A DNA stretch of 64,000 nt from assembly GCF_030811095.1 (NCBI RefSeq), contig NZ_JAUSQL010000001.1:1240001-1304000 (forward strand), read 5' to 3'. Position numbers and translations under genes: made by a program. The stretch comes from Trueperella abortisuis (GTDB taxonomy: Bacteria; Actinomycetota; Actinomycetes; Actinomycetales; Actinomycetaceae). Under the pieces are notes generated by a model, which ran no database searches, was not told the DNA's origin, and worked only from the letters and a program-made list of their open reading frames with translations. Positions 55,786-63,926 of this stretch are shown piece by piece (positions within the stretch are counted from its first letter, which is position 1; each line of letters starts with the position of its first letter).

Positions 55786-58700
55786 CTAGCGAAAGTCCCT
55801 GGACGGGAGCGAGACTGCTAACTCAAGACGTTCGACCCCGTCCGCCACGACGTTCATCACGTCATCCGCGCGCTCCACGACGCCGCGGATCACCAGGCCT
55901 TGGCTGGTACGCAGCACCTGCCGGTATTTCTCCCATAACCCGATCGAGCACACGACGTTGAGAAGGCCTGTCTCGTCCTCGAGAGAGAGGAAGGTAATGC
56001 CGGAGGCCGTGTGGGGACGTTGGCGATGGGTGACGATTCCCGCCACTCTGGTCCTCTCCCCCGGCTCGCAGTTGGCAAGTTCCGCGATGCTCACCACCCC
56101 ACGCTTTGCCAGCGATGCCCGGAGGAAGTCCATCGGGTGCGCGGCCAGCGAGATACCTGTAGAGCGCAGATCAGCCACGTTCTCTTCTACCGGGCTCATG
56201 TGGGGCAGGGGCGGCGGCGTGGCGCCCACGTGAAGTCCGGGGATGGTGGGCTGAAAGGAAGCTCCGAGCGTCTTGCCTGTGTGGGCGAGCGGCCCCGCCG
56301 CCCAGATTCCCTCCCGGCGTGTCATCCCCAGGCTGGACAGCGCACCCGCCGCCGCAAGCTTCTCCAGCTCGGGGGTGGACAGCTGCGCCCGGCGCGCCAG
56401 GTCTGCCACCGAATCGAACTGGCGTTCCGCGCGGGCCGCGAGGATACGTCCGGTGGCTCGCAGACCCTTGACGTTCGACAGGCCAAGCCGCACCCCTCGG
56501 CGCGGGTCGGCGCTGACCAGCGGGTGCGGGCGCACCTGGCGTTCCGGCGTCACCTCCACGCACGAGTGTTCCTCTGAGAAGCACACATCCACGGGCAGGA
56601 CGGCCACGCCGTGGCGTTGCGCGTCCGCCACCAGGGTCTGCGGCGAGTAAAATCCCATGGGCTGAGCGGCAAGGATGCCCGCGTAGAAATTCTCGGGGTG
56701 GTGGACCTTGAGCCAGGCGCTGGCATAGACGAGATAGGCAAACGAAAAGGAGTGAGATTCGGGGAATCCAAACTCGGCGAAGGCCTCCAGCTTGGTGTAA
56801 ATCTCCTCGCGCGCCTCCGAGCCGATCCCGCGCTCGGCCATGCCGGCCATGAGCTGCCCGCGCAGCTCGCGCATGCGGTCATGACTGCGCTTGGCACCCA
56901 TGGCCTTGCGGAGTTGGTCAGCCTGGGCCGGGCTGAAGCCGGCTGCATCAATGGCGATCTGCATGAGCTGCTCCTGGAAGAGTGGCACGCCGAGCGTCTT
57001 TTCGAGCGCGCCTTTGAGGAGCGGATGGGCGTAGCTGACCGGCTCGCGCCCGCGCCGGCGGTTGATATAAGGATTCACCGAGCCGCCCTGGATCGGACCG
57101 GGGCGGATAAGGGCCACCTCGATGACGATGTCGTAGAACGTGCGCGGGCGGATACGCGGTAGGGTGGCCATCTGGGCCCGTGACTCGACCTGAAACACAC
57201 CAACCGTGTCCGCCGCACACAGCAGGTCATAGACCCGCGGATCCTCCTGGTCGATATTGTGCAAGCCCAGTGGCTGGCCGTTGCCGGCGCGCACACCCCG
57301 CTCCGTGAGCTCGGTGAAAGCGATCCGCAACGCGCTGAGCATCCCCAGCCCGAGCAGGTCAAACTTCACCAGCCCCGCTTCAGCGCAGTCATCCTTATCC
57401 CACTGCAAAACGCTTCGCCCCTCCATGCGTGCCCACCCCACCGGGCACACGTCAATGATCGGCCTATCGCAGAGCACCATTCCGCCCGAGTGGATGCCGA
57501 GGTGGCGGGGTAGGCGTTGGAGACGAGCGGCGATCTCCGCCACCCGTTCCGGCACCTCGGATTCGATCCCCCAACGGCGCGCGAACCGTACCCCCGGATG
57601 CGGCGTCGCGCATTCCTCCGGCGGCACATCGAAACCTGGCCGGCGCTTCGGGCTCTCCGTCGATGTCTCCGCCGCCTGCCCCCGCACGCCAACGCCTCCC
57701 GCCGGTAACCGGCGCTCGATCGACTTCGCCCATGCATCTGCCTGACCCGCGTCATACCCGAGGGCGCGCGCCGCGTCATGAATGGCTGAGCGCGGCCGGT
57801 AAGTGATGACGTTGGCCACCTGTGCGGCGCGCGTGCGCCCGTAGCGTGCGTAGACGTGTTGAATCACCTCTTCGCGCCGACCGGCCTCGATGTCAAGGTC
57901 GATGTCCGGCGGCCCGGAACGCCCGGGGGACAGGAACCTCTCGAAGAGCATCCGATGGCGGACGGCGTCGACCGCCGTGATCCCGAGCGCGAAGCACACC
58001 GCCGAGTTCGCCGCGGAGCCGCGCCCCTGACACCAGATCCCCTGACCGTGGCAGAAGGAGACGATCTCGTGGACGATAAGGAAGTAACCTGGAAAGCCCA
58101 ACTGCTCGATCACCTCCAGCTCGTGATCGATCTGCCGCCAGGCGCGCGGGTGGGCTTGCCGGCTGCCGTACCTGCGAAGGGCGCCCTGCTCGGTAAGGTG
58201 ACGCAGCCAGCTGGCCTCAGTGTGCCCGCCGGGCGTGGGAAACAACGGCAGGCGTGGGGCGACGAGCGTGAGGTCGAAGGAACATTCCCGTCCGATCTCG
58301 GCTGCGGCCGCCACTGCGCCGGGGTGTTCTGCGTGCAGGGCGAGCATTTGCTCGCCCGACTTCAAGTAGGACGGCCAGGCCGGTAGCCAGCTTCGATACT
58401 CCTCCAAGGGCTGATTCGCGCGCGTGGAGGCCAACACGTCCGCGATCACCGCGTCCGAAGGACGGGCGGCGTGGACATTCCCGGTGGCCACAACCCGCAG
58501 CCCCGCCTCTTGGGCCAGGGAGACGAGGAGGCGGTTGCGCTCGGCGTCTAAAGGCTGGTTATTGTGCGTGATCTCCACCGCCACGCTGTCCGCACCAAAG
58601 AGCGCGGTGAGGGTGTCCAGATACCTCCGGGCGCCATCCACCCCCCACACCCCCGGCTCACTCTCAAGCGCACGGCGCACCCCACCTTTGCGGCACCCGG

Positions 58701-59100
58701 TGAGGACCTGCCAGTTCTTCGCTCCGGCCGCGAGCGACTCGAGGGTGTGGGAGGCGTACCCCTTCTCCCCCGAAGCAAGCATCGCCTCCCCGATTGTGCG
58801 CGACAGGGCGTGGTAGCCCTCCGCGTCCCGCGCGAGGATGAGGAGGTGGTCTCCGTCCGGATCCTTCTGCCCCGGACGAGGCCGGCCGCCCACCGTGACC
58901 TCGGAGCCGATGACGGTGGGCAAGCCGTGGCGTCGCGCGGCGCTCGCCAGTTGGACGACGCCGGGCAAGCCGTCGTGGTCGGTGAGCGCCAAGGCGCTCA
59001 GCTCAAGCTCCACCGCCCGTTCGACCAGATCGGCGGGCATGGAGGCACCGTCGAGGAAGCTGTAGGCCGAGTGCACGTGAAGTTCCGCGTAGGGGATCAT
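55786..59100 (-). CDS. dnaE2: Error-prone DNA polymerase DnaE2
   Basis: The 1104-residue polymerase has an N-terminal PHP domain (ELHVHSAYSFLDGAS), the C-family palm with acidic motif PDIDLDIEAGRREEVI, and an OB fold near the end (RVAGIVTHRQRPHTASGITF). In mycobacteria DnaE2 works with ImuA' and ImuB in damage-induced mutagenesis. The ATG at 59100 overlaps the imuB stop by four bases, which fixes the start; longer in-frame readings run through imuB. It is shorter than replicative DnaE1. Confidence 0.95.
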   Translation of the reverse strand: MIPYAELHVHSAYSFLDGASMPADLVERAVELELSALALTDHDGLPGVVQLASAARRHGLPTVIGSEVTVGGRPRPGQKDPDGDHLLILARDAEGYHALSRTIGEAMLASGEKGYASHTLESLAAGAKNWQVLTGCRKGGVRRALESEPGVWGVDGARRYLDTLTALFGADSVAVEITHNNQPLDAERNRLLVSLAQEAGLRVVATGNVHAARPSDAVIADVLASTRANQPLEEYRSWLPAWPSYLKSGEQMLALHAEHPGAVAAAAEIGRECSFDLTLVAPRLPLFPTPGGHTEASWLRHLTEQGALRRYGSRQAHPRAWRQIDHELEVIEQLGFPGYFLIVHEIVSFCHGQGIWCQGRGSAANSAVCFALGITAVDAVRHRMLFERFLSPGRSGPPDIDLDIEAGRREEVIQHVYARYGRTRAAQVANVITYRPRSAIHDAARALGYDAGQADAWAKSIERRLPAGGVGVRGQAAETSTESPKRRPGFDVPPEECATPHPGVRFARRWGIESEVPERVAEIAARLQRLPRHLGIHSGGMVLCDRPIIDVCPVGWARMEGRSVLQWDKDDCAEAGLVKFDLLGLGMLSALRIAFTELTERGVRAGNGQPLGLHNIDQEDPRVYDLLCAADTVGVFQVESRAQMATLPRIRPRTFYDIVIEVALIRPGPIQGGSVNPYINRRRGREPVSYAHPLLKGALEKTLGVPLFQEQLMQIAIDAAGFSPAQADQLRKAMGAKRSHDRMRELRGQLMAGMAERGIGSEAREEIYTKLEAFAEFGFPESHSFSFAYLVYASAWLKVHHPENFYAGILAAQPMGFYSPQTLVADAQRHGVAVLPVDVCFSEEHSCVEVTPERQVRPHPLVSADPRRGVRLGLSNVKGLRATGRILAARAERQFDSVADLARRAQLSTPELEKLAAAGALSSLGMTRREGIWAAGPLAHTGKTLGASFQPTIPGLHVGATPPPLPHMSPVEENVADLRSTGISLAAHPMDFLRASLAKRGVVSIAELANCEPGERTRVAGIVTHRQRPHTASGITFLSLEDETGLLNVVCSIGLWEKYRQVLRTSQGLVIRGVVERADDVMNVVADGVERLELAVSLPSRDFR

Positions 59101-60641
59101 TCGTACACCCCCGCCAGCCACCACTGCCCGCTCTCGCGGTAGACGAGATAGCCGCGCGGGCGGGAATCGGCAAACTCCATCCACGCCTTGCGTTGCTGTG
59201 TGCCCGGCGCCCACCACCCCGTGGCCTGCAGCCATGGCCCCGCCGCCGCAACGAGCCGCTCCGAGGCTCCGCCCGCAACCAGTGCCGCCGGACGCGGATC
59301 GCGGCAACCTTGCTCGCAGTAGAAGGCGCCCAGCCCGGTGAGCGCGCAGTCGTGACCTCGCGCGTCGAGTACAGCGATCTTTTCCGGATTCTCCTTCACG
59401 AGGCTGGGCCACGGTTCCGGGATCCTGCCCGGCCACGGATCGTTCCGGTGGCGGGAGTCCGAGGGCGGTGTCTCCCACGGCCGCATCTGGTGCGCCTCCA
59501 GCGGATGGCGGCCTCCCACGCGCTCCGGGGTCAGCACGGCATCCTCCCCGAGCAGGCTCTGAATGCGGCTTACCGCCCGCGCGGCCGCGTCCGTGCTGGC
59601 GCGATCCGAGCCCCACAGTGTGCCCTGCGCGTAGCCGGCCGGAAGGATCACGCTGGCGATGATCGAGATCCGGCAGATCCCCTGCTTTTCCTCGGACATC
59701 CATGCGCTCAACTGCCAGCGCACGCGATCAGAGATGTCCCGGGTGCTGGCAGCGTCCATCGACCAGGTGCGCCGGCGCTCCACGCTAGCGCGCGTGCAGA
59801 TCGTCAGTTCGCGGGCAATGACACCCCGGCGCGTGAGATCCTCGGTCAGCTCCTGCGCCATCTCGCGTGCGAGGAAGGCTGCCTGGTCGAGGTTGGCAAG
59901 CGGCGGATCCGCCTCCCGCTCAACCACCAGCTCCTGCACGCTGTAGCTGGTTACCTCCCGCTCCGGCTCTCCCCCATCAATGAGGGCAAGAACCCGCCCT
60001 GCCGCCTCGAAGCGGGTTACTAGGGCGGCCCGATCCACGTGCCGAAGATCCCCGATCGTATGCACCCCCAGGTTTTCCATCGCTTCGACGAAGGCGCGCA
60101 TCTGCTCCCTCGAGCGCGCTGTGACCGCGCCGTGGAGGATCGCCTCGACCGCATGGGCATCCAGGAACGGGCGCGCGTATCGGACGTGAGCATCCCTCCT
60201 GGCGGCCAAGATGGAGGTCAACAGGCCATCACCGAATCCGACATGGGCCTCCAGGCCCGTGTGGAGCGCGATGTCTCCCACCAAGTTTTCCGACAGCGTC
60301 CGCGCACTTCCCGCCGCGCCCACCGGCCCACGCGCGAGGAAGGTGATAAGGCCGGGTTTGAGCACGCTGAGGTAGGCGATGTGCTCCTCGCACACCCGCA
60401 CGACCCGCTCGAAATTGGCCACTTCCAGCTCCGGATCCTGCCGGATGAGGCGCAGGCTGGAAGCAATCGACTGCGCCTGGCGCCGCTTCATCCCCTCCCG
60501 GACGCCCTCCGCATGCGCCACCCCGTTGACGGAGACAACGCGGTTGGCATAGACCGCTACCGGCTCCTCCGCCAGCGCGCGACCCGCCATGATGGCGCTG
60601 GCCACCGGCCAGTCCGGGATCCAAACGCTTCCCCGCATCAT
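59097..60641 (-). CDS. imuB: ImuB, catalytically inactive Y-family polymerase homologue
   Basis: The 514-residue protein has a Y-family polymerase-like fold, beginning SVWIPDWPVASAI, but lacks the paired acidic catalytic motifs of active members (no SxDE). That is typical of ImuB, which is an adaptor that binds the beta clamp, ImuA' and DnaE2. The helix-hairpin region ENLGVHTIGDLRHVDRAAL is present. Its start overlaps the imuA' stop, and its stop overlaps the dnaE2 start, by four bases each. Confidence 0.94.
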   Translation of the reverse strand: MMRGSVWIPDWPVASAIMAGRALAEEPVAVYANRVVSVNGVAHAEGVREGMKRRQAQSIASSLRLIRQDPELEVANFERVVRVCEEHIAYLSVLKPGLITFLARGPVGAAGSARTLSENLVGDIALHTGLEAHVGFGDGLLTSILAARRDAHVRYARPFLDAHAVEAILHGAVTARSREQMRAFVEAMENLGVHTIGDLRHVDRAALVTRFEAAGRVLALIDGGEPEREVTSYSVQELVVEREADPPLANLDQAAFLAREMAQELTEDLTRRGVIARELTICTRASVERRRTWSMDAASTRDISDRVRWQLSAWMSEEKQGICRISIIASVILPAGYAQGTLWGSDRASTDAAARAVSRIQSLLGEDAVLTPERVGGRHPLEAHQMRPWETPPSDSRHRNDPWPGRIPEPWPSLVKENPEKIAVLDARGHDCALTGLGAFYCEQGCRDPRPAALVAGGASERLVAAAGPWLQATGWWAPGTQQRKAWMEFADSRPRGYLVYRESGQWWLAGVYE

Positions 60642-61309
60642 GATGCCCGGCCTCCCACAAGGCTCAGGCCGCTCTCGTAGCGCACCGGTTCCCAGCCGTC
60701 CCGCCCGTAACGCACGGCTACGCTCCCCCAGCGTGTGGCGATCTCATAATCAACGCCGCTGATGTGACCCTCCTCCAAGCCGCGTACCCCGGACAGCCGG
60801 CAACCAATCCGCAGGGATCCCTGCGGCCACTTAGTCGCCAACAGAAGCGAGCCCTTGGCCACCGCTCGCCGGTGAAGCACGCGGCGCTCGCGGGCGTCGA
60901 GCGAAATGTCCCCCACAACCACCACGTCAAAGCCGTCGATCGCGGCGCTGACCACGCGGGCCCCCTGCACATCGACCCGTGGGACGGCCACGACGCGGCT
61001 CATCTCCATCCCCAGCCGCTCCGCGCACGCCCACCCCACATCCGGAGTGCCAAGGAAGGCGATCCACGCCTTTTGCTGGGAGAGAATGGCCGCAAGGAAG
61101 GTGAGCAGGAAAGGCGATCCCTCCACGCTGACCACCCCGCGCCGGATGAGTCCGTGTGGCAGGACCACCGAAAGATGGCGAGGAAGGGAGAAGGCATCGG
61201 AAGCCACCTCACCGCTCGGCTCCCCGCCGACCGGCGTACGCACGACGCGCAGACCTGCGCGCGTCTCCGCCACAGCAAGCGCTTTGCGCGCGATTGCTAG
61301 CCTGTCCAC
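60638..61309 (-). CDS. ImuA' (RecA-like mutasome protein)
   Basis: The 223-residue protein is a short RecA/SulA-like domain without an intact Walker A loop, with strands HLSVVLPHGLIRRGVVSVEGSPFLLTF (read in pieces) and FDVVVVGDISLDARERRVL. Position upstream of imuB and dnaE2 identifies it as ImuA'. It is part of the SOS mutasome in mycobacteria. A GGAGG site precedes the GTG start, and a LexA box lies 12 bases further up. Confidence 0.9.
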   Translation of the reverse strand: MDRLAIARKALAVAETRAGLRVVRTPVGGEPSGEVASDAFSLPRHLSVVLPHGLIRRGVVSVEGSPFLLTFLAAILSQQKAWIAFLGTPDVGWACAERLGMEMSRVVAVPRVDVQGARVVSAAIDGFDVVVVGDISLDARERRVLHRRAVAKGSLLLATKWPQGSLRIGCRLSGVRGLEEGHISGVDYEIATRWGSVAVRYGRDGWEPVRYESGLSLVGGRAS

Positions 61310-61321
61310 CGCTCACCTCCT

Positions 61322-61337
61322 TCGAACACGTGTTCGA
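61322..61337 (-). promoter_or_regulatory. Perfect SOS (LexA) box
   Basis: TCGAACACGTGTTCGA is the exact TCGAAC-N4-GTTCGA palindrome of actinobacterial LexA sites. It sits 13 bases before the imuA' GTG start, over or next to the promoter of the imuA'-imuB-dnaE2 operon. A TTGTCG and TAAGTA pair on the minus strand, 16 bases apart and just upstream, could be the promoter. Confidence 0.93.
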
Positions 61338-61434
61338 TACTTATCTTAGAATCGCCCTCCGACAAAAACTAACCGTCCAATTCCCACCCCTGCGCAAGCG
61401 GCCAAGAATCTGCCCGCCTGTGACAGACATCGCA

Positions 61435-61440
61435 TATGAT
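61435..61440 (+). promoter_or_regulatory. -10 element of the PEBP gene (leaderless layout)
   Basis: TATGAT, then GACGTC, then ATG at 61447. This is the closest to consensus of the sixteen cases in this window, with no Shine-Dalgarno. Confidence 0.65.
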
Positions 61441-61446
61441 GACGTC

Positions 61447-61977
61447 ATGAACCTTGAACGTCCCCTCGCCCCAGATCCCTACGAGCTTCTTCCCGCAGTC
61501 CCCTCCTTCACCCTGACCAGCCCCACGCTTACCGACGGCGGCGTCATGCCGGAGCGCCACCTCGGCTTCGCGGACAACGTCTCACCCGCCCTCGAATGGT
61601 CGGGTTTTCCGCCAGAAACCCAGGGCTTCGCCGTGACTTGCTTCGACCCCGACGCGCCGACACCCTCGGGCTATTGGCACTGGATCGTACTGGACCTCGT
61701 GGACGTCACCAGCTTGGATGAGGGCGCCGGCCAACACGACCTCACACTCCCGGGTGCCGCGAGCCACATCCGCAACGACGCAAACGAGTTCGCTTACTAC
61801 GGGGCCGCTCCCCCGCCGGGCGACGTCCACCCACATCGCTACATCTTCGTGGTTCACGCTCTTGACGTCCCCTCCCTCGAGCTTGATCCCGAGGACACGA
61901 CGCCGGCAACGGCCGCCTTCCACACCGTCTTCCACACGCTCGCGCGAGCCCGCCTCACGGTGACATACCAGCGCTAG
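61447..61977 (+). CDS. YbhB/YbcL-family PEBP (Raf kinase inhibitor-like) protein
   Basis: The 176-residue protein has the PEBP anion-pocket motifs: SPALEWSGFPPETQGFAVTCFDPDAPTPSGYWHW (split across strands) and YYGAAPPPGDVHPHRYIFVVHALD. Bacterial members bind small anions or phospholipids, and their role is mostly unknown. The ATG at 61447 is preferred to a GTG at 61420, since TATGAT lies 6 bases before it. No signal peptide is seen, so it is cytoplasmic. Confidence 0.88.
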   Translation: MNLERPLAPDPYELLPAVPSFTLTSPTLTDGGVMPERHLGFADNVSPALEWSGFPPETQGFAVTCFDPDAPTPSGYWHWIVLDLVDVTSLDEGAGQHDLTLPGAASHIRNDANEFAYYGAAPPPGDVHPHRYIFVVHALDVPSLELDPEDTTPATAAFHTVFHTLARARLTVTYQR

Positions 61978-61990
61978 CCGCCATCAGGCA

Positions 61991-62026
61991 GTCGAGCACC
62001 CGCGTTACACTAGGCGGGTGCTCGAC
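61991..62026 (+). promoter_or_regulatory. 13-bp hairpin containing the trmL start codon
   Basis: GTCGAGCACCCGC (61991-62003) and GCGGGTGCTCGAC (62014-62026) are perfect inverted arms with a 10-base loop. The trmL GTG (62018-62020) is in the 3' arm and the putative -10 TACACT is in and beside the loop. It may end the PEBP transcript and, for read-through mRNA, hide the trmL start. Confidence 0.55.
62006..62011 (+). promoter_or_regulatory. -10 element of trmL (leaderless layout)
   Basis: TACACT, then AGGCGG, then the GTG at 62018. It lies in the loop of the surrounding inverted repeat. Confidence 0.5.
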
Positions 62027-62488
62027 TTCGTTTTTCATGAACCTAAGATCCCCGGCAACACCGGAAACGCTATCCGGCTCGCCGCCTGCACAGGCGCACG
62101 CCTGCATCTGATCGAACCGCTCGCCTTCAACTTTGACGATGCCCACCTGAGGCGCGCCGGGCTCGACTACCACGACCTCGCCGAGCTCGTCATCCACAAA
62201 TCCTGGGAGGACGCCAAAGCCTACTTTGGACCCGACCGGCGAATCTTCGCCTTCACCGGACACACGTCCAACAATTTTGCCAACGAATCTTACCGCGAGG
62301 ATGACGTCCTCCTTTTCGGCACGGAGCCGACCGGGCTACCTGAGTCGGTCCTCGACGATCCTCGGATCACGAAGAAGCTCCGAATTCCCATGTTGCCCGG
62401 CCGGCGTTCACTCAACCTCGCCAACGCCGCATCTATCGCAGTGTACGAGGCCTGGCGGCAGTTAGGATTTACCGCCTCCTCGATGTAG
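62018..62488 (+). CDS. trmL: tRNA (cytidine(34)-2'-O)-methyltransferase TrmL
   Basis: The 156-residue SPOUT protein has the family motifs PKIPGNTGNAIRLAACTG, LFGTEPTGLP, and IPMLPGRRSLNLANAASIAVYEAWRQ (in two parts), which form the knotted SAM site. It methylates the wobble base of certain tRNA-Leu species; this window also has two tRNA-Leu genes, though that may be chance. Its end overlaps the convergent surface-protein gene by 20 bases. Confidence 0.95.
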   Translation: MLDFVFHEPKIPGNTGNAIRLAACTGARLHLIEPLAFNFDDAHLRRAGLDYHDLAELVIHKSWEDAKAYFGPDRRIFAFTGHTSNNFANESYREDDVLLFGTEPTGLPESVLDDPRITKKLRIPMLPGRRSLNLANAASIAVYEAWRQLGFTASSM

Positions 62489-63926
62489 CGCGAGACCCGG
62501 CCACGAACGCCACTCCCAGGCAGGCAATGCCGATGGCCCCGATGGCTAGCGGCAAAGACGCGTCGCCGGTCTTCGCGAGGACCGCCGGCGGCGTAGTCGG
62601 CGTCGGCGTAGGCTCCGGTGTCGGCGTGGGTTCCGGCGTGGGTTCCGGCGTCGGCGTGGGTTCCGGCGTGGGTTCCGGCGTCGGCGTGGGTTCCGGCTCA
62701 GGCTCGACGAACACCGTTTCAGCCGGCTCGAAGAAGGGCATCACGACGTGCGCCTGCGGAAGACCCGCAAAGTCGCCTACGTCGCGGAATTGACCCTCCA
62801 CCACCACGGTGTACCAACCGGGACTGGGCTCGTGGTCGAAGGTCACCTCGTAGGTTCCTGACGCGAAGACGCTCACAGTCGTGCTTTCCACGCTCTCCAC
62901 GCCGTCTGGCACCGAGTCACGCTGATCAATCCGCTCGTCGAACGGTCCGTAGAGGTGCGCGGTCAGGTCAAAGGTCGCGGGAATGCGTTCGACCGCCGGC
63001 CACTCGTCCGCGCTGACTGTGACGAGGTCACGGATCATGCCCGAGTCCTCCACAATCCTCGCCTCCGTGGCGATTTTTACCGCCGTCTCCGCCGGCGCTT
63101 CGCGCAACACCACGTTGCGTTCGAGCACGCCACGCTCACCGCGCATGTGCATATCTTGCGCCACGGCGTGATGGCCGGTGACGAACGAGTGGCCGGGAAT
63201 CTCGGAGAAGGTGACCTTCATTGTCACTTCACCGAAAGCTGGAGCGCTGACAGCGAAGCTCTGTTCTTCGGCTGCGGTCTTCCCCGTCAACACTGACTCG
63301 CCGGTAGATTCCCACACGGCGCCGGTGAGCTCCGCCCGGAAGGGGACGTCCAGCAACGCGACCCCCGCCTGACCGGTCACGGTGAAGCCACGGAGGTGGC
63401 CATCTGCGAAGACCAGCTCGCCGGCCGCGTGCGGTCCCGCAATCGTCGAGGCGAGGTCGAGCAGCCGGCGCGCCTGTTCCTGCCAGGCCTTATTTGACGA
63501 CGAAGTTAGCCCGCGCGAATCGGCGGTCAACTCGTGGATGGCGAGAGTGAAGGCTTCGGGAACGATCCCCGCCACGGCGTCGGTGCCCCACAGATCGAGT
63601 ATCGCGGCGACCTTGCCCGTGTCGGATGCGCTGATGGAGGTATTCCATCCCCTCTCCGCGTCCGTTTGGGCGTAGGCTTCGCCTGCGCGGGTCAGGCTCC
63701 GGCTTTCGAAGTCGGCCTTCTCAAGGCCGGGCTGGTAGCTGAAGTTCAGCTGGGTGTCACCGGTGCAGATGCCGATCGGCACGTGCGGGCTGGAAAGTGC
63801 TCCCCACCGGCTCGGCTCGCTTGCCACGCGCGTCCAGTTCTGCTCGCCGGCAATGGCGAATGGGACGAACGCAAATAGCGCGGCTGCGAGGACAAAAATA
63901 AATGATCGACGAATGATGGTTTCCAT
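62469..63926 (-). CDS. Sortase-anchored surface protein with LAKTG motif
   Basis: The 485-residue protein has a signal peptide (TIIRRSF, hydrophobic core, AIAG near residue 27), an extracellular part of about 380 residues, a Pro-Thr-Glu repeat stalk (about 413-447), then LAKTG at 450-454, a hydrophobic span and a terminal RRR. LAxTG is the class E sortase signal in actinobacteria. The outer part may have Ig-like strands (GTYEVTFDHEPSPGWYTVVVEG). The ATG at 63926 has GGGAGAG before it. Function is unknown. Confidence 0.85.
   Translation of the reverse strand: METIIRRSFIFVLAAALFAFVPFAIAGEQNWTRVASEPSRWGALSSPHVPIGICTGDTQLNFSYQPGLEKADFESRSLTRAGEAYAQTDAERGWNTSISASDTGKVAAILDLWGTDAVAGIVPEAFTLAIHELTADSRGLTSSSNKAWQEQARRLLDLASTIAGPHAAGELVFADGHLRGFTVTGQAGVALLDVPFRAELTGAVWESTGESVLTGKTAAEEQSFAVSAPAFGEVTMKVTFSEIPGHSFVTGHHAVAQDMHMRGERGVLERNVVLREAPAETAVKIATEARIVEDSGMIRDLVTVSADEWPAVERIPATFDLTAHLYGPFDERIDQRDSVPDGVESVESTTVSVFASGTYEVTFDHEPSPGWYTVVVEGQFRDVGDFAGLPQAHVVMPFFEPAETVFVEPEPEPTPTPEPTPEPTPTPEPTPEPTPTPEPTPTPTTPPAVLAKTGDASLPLAIGAIGIACLGVAFVAGSRATSRRR
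62620..62697 (-). repeat. 30-bp tandem repeat encoding the Pro-Thr-Glu stalk
   Basis: A 30-bp unit beginning GTCGGCGTGGGTTCCGGCGT is present at 62620-62649 and 62650-62679 and partly at 62680-62697, with related shorter units on the left. It encodes PEPTP-type wall-spanning repeats and could change copy number by slippage. Confidence 0.85.

Noticed and set aside
62591..62699. A tandem repeat that could suggest a CRISPR or VNTR element
   Set aside because: The units are adjacent with no spacers and are in frame within a surface-protein gene, encoding a Pro-Thr stalk.
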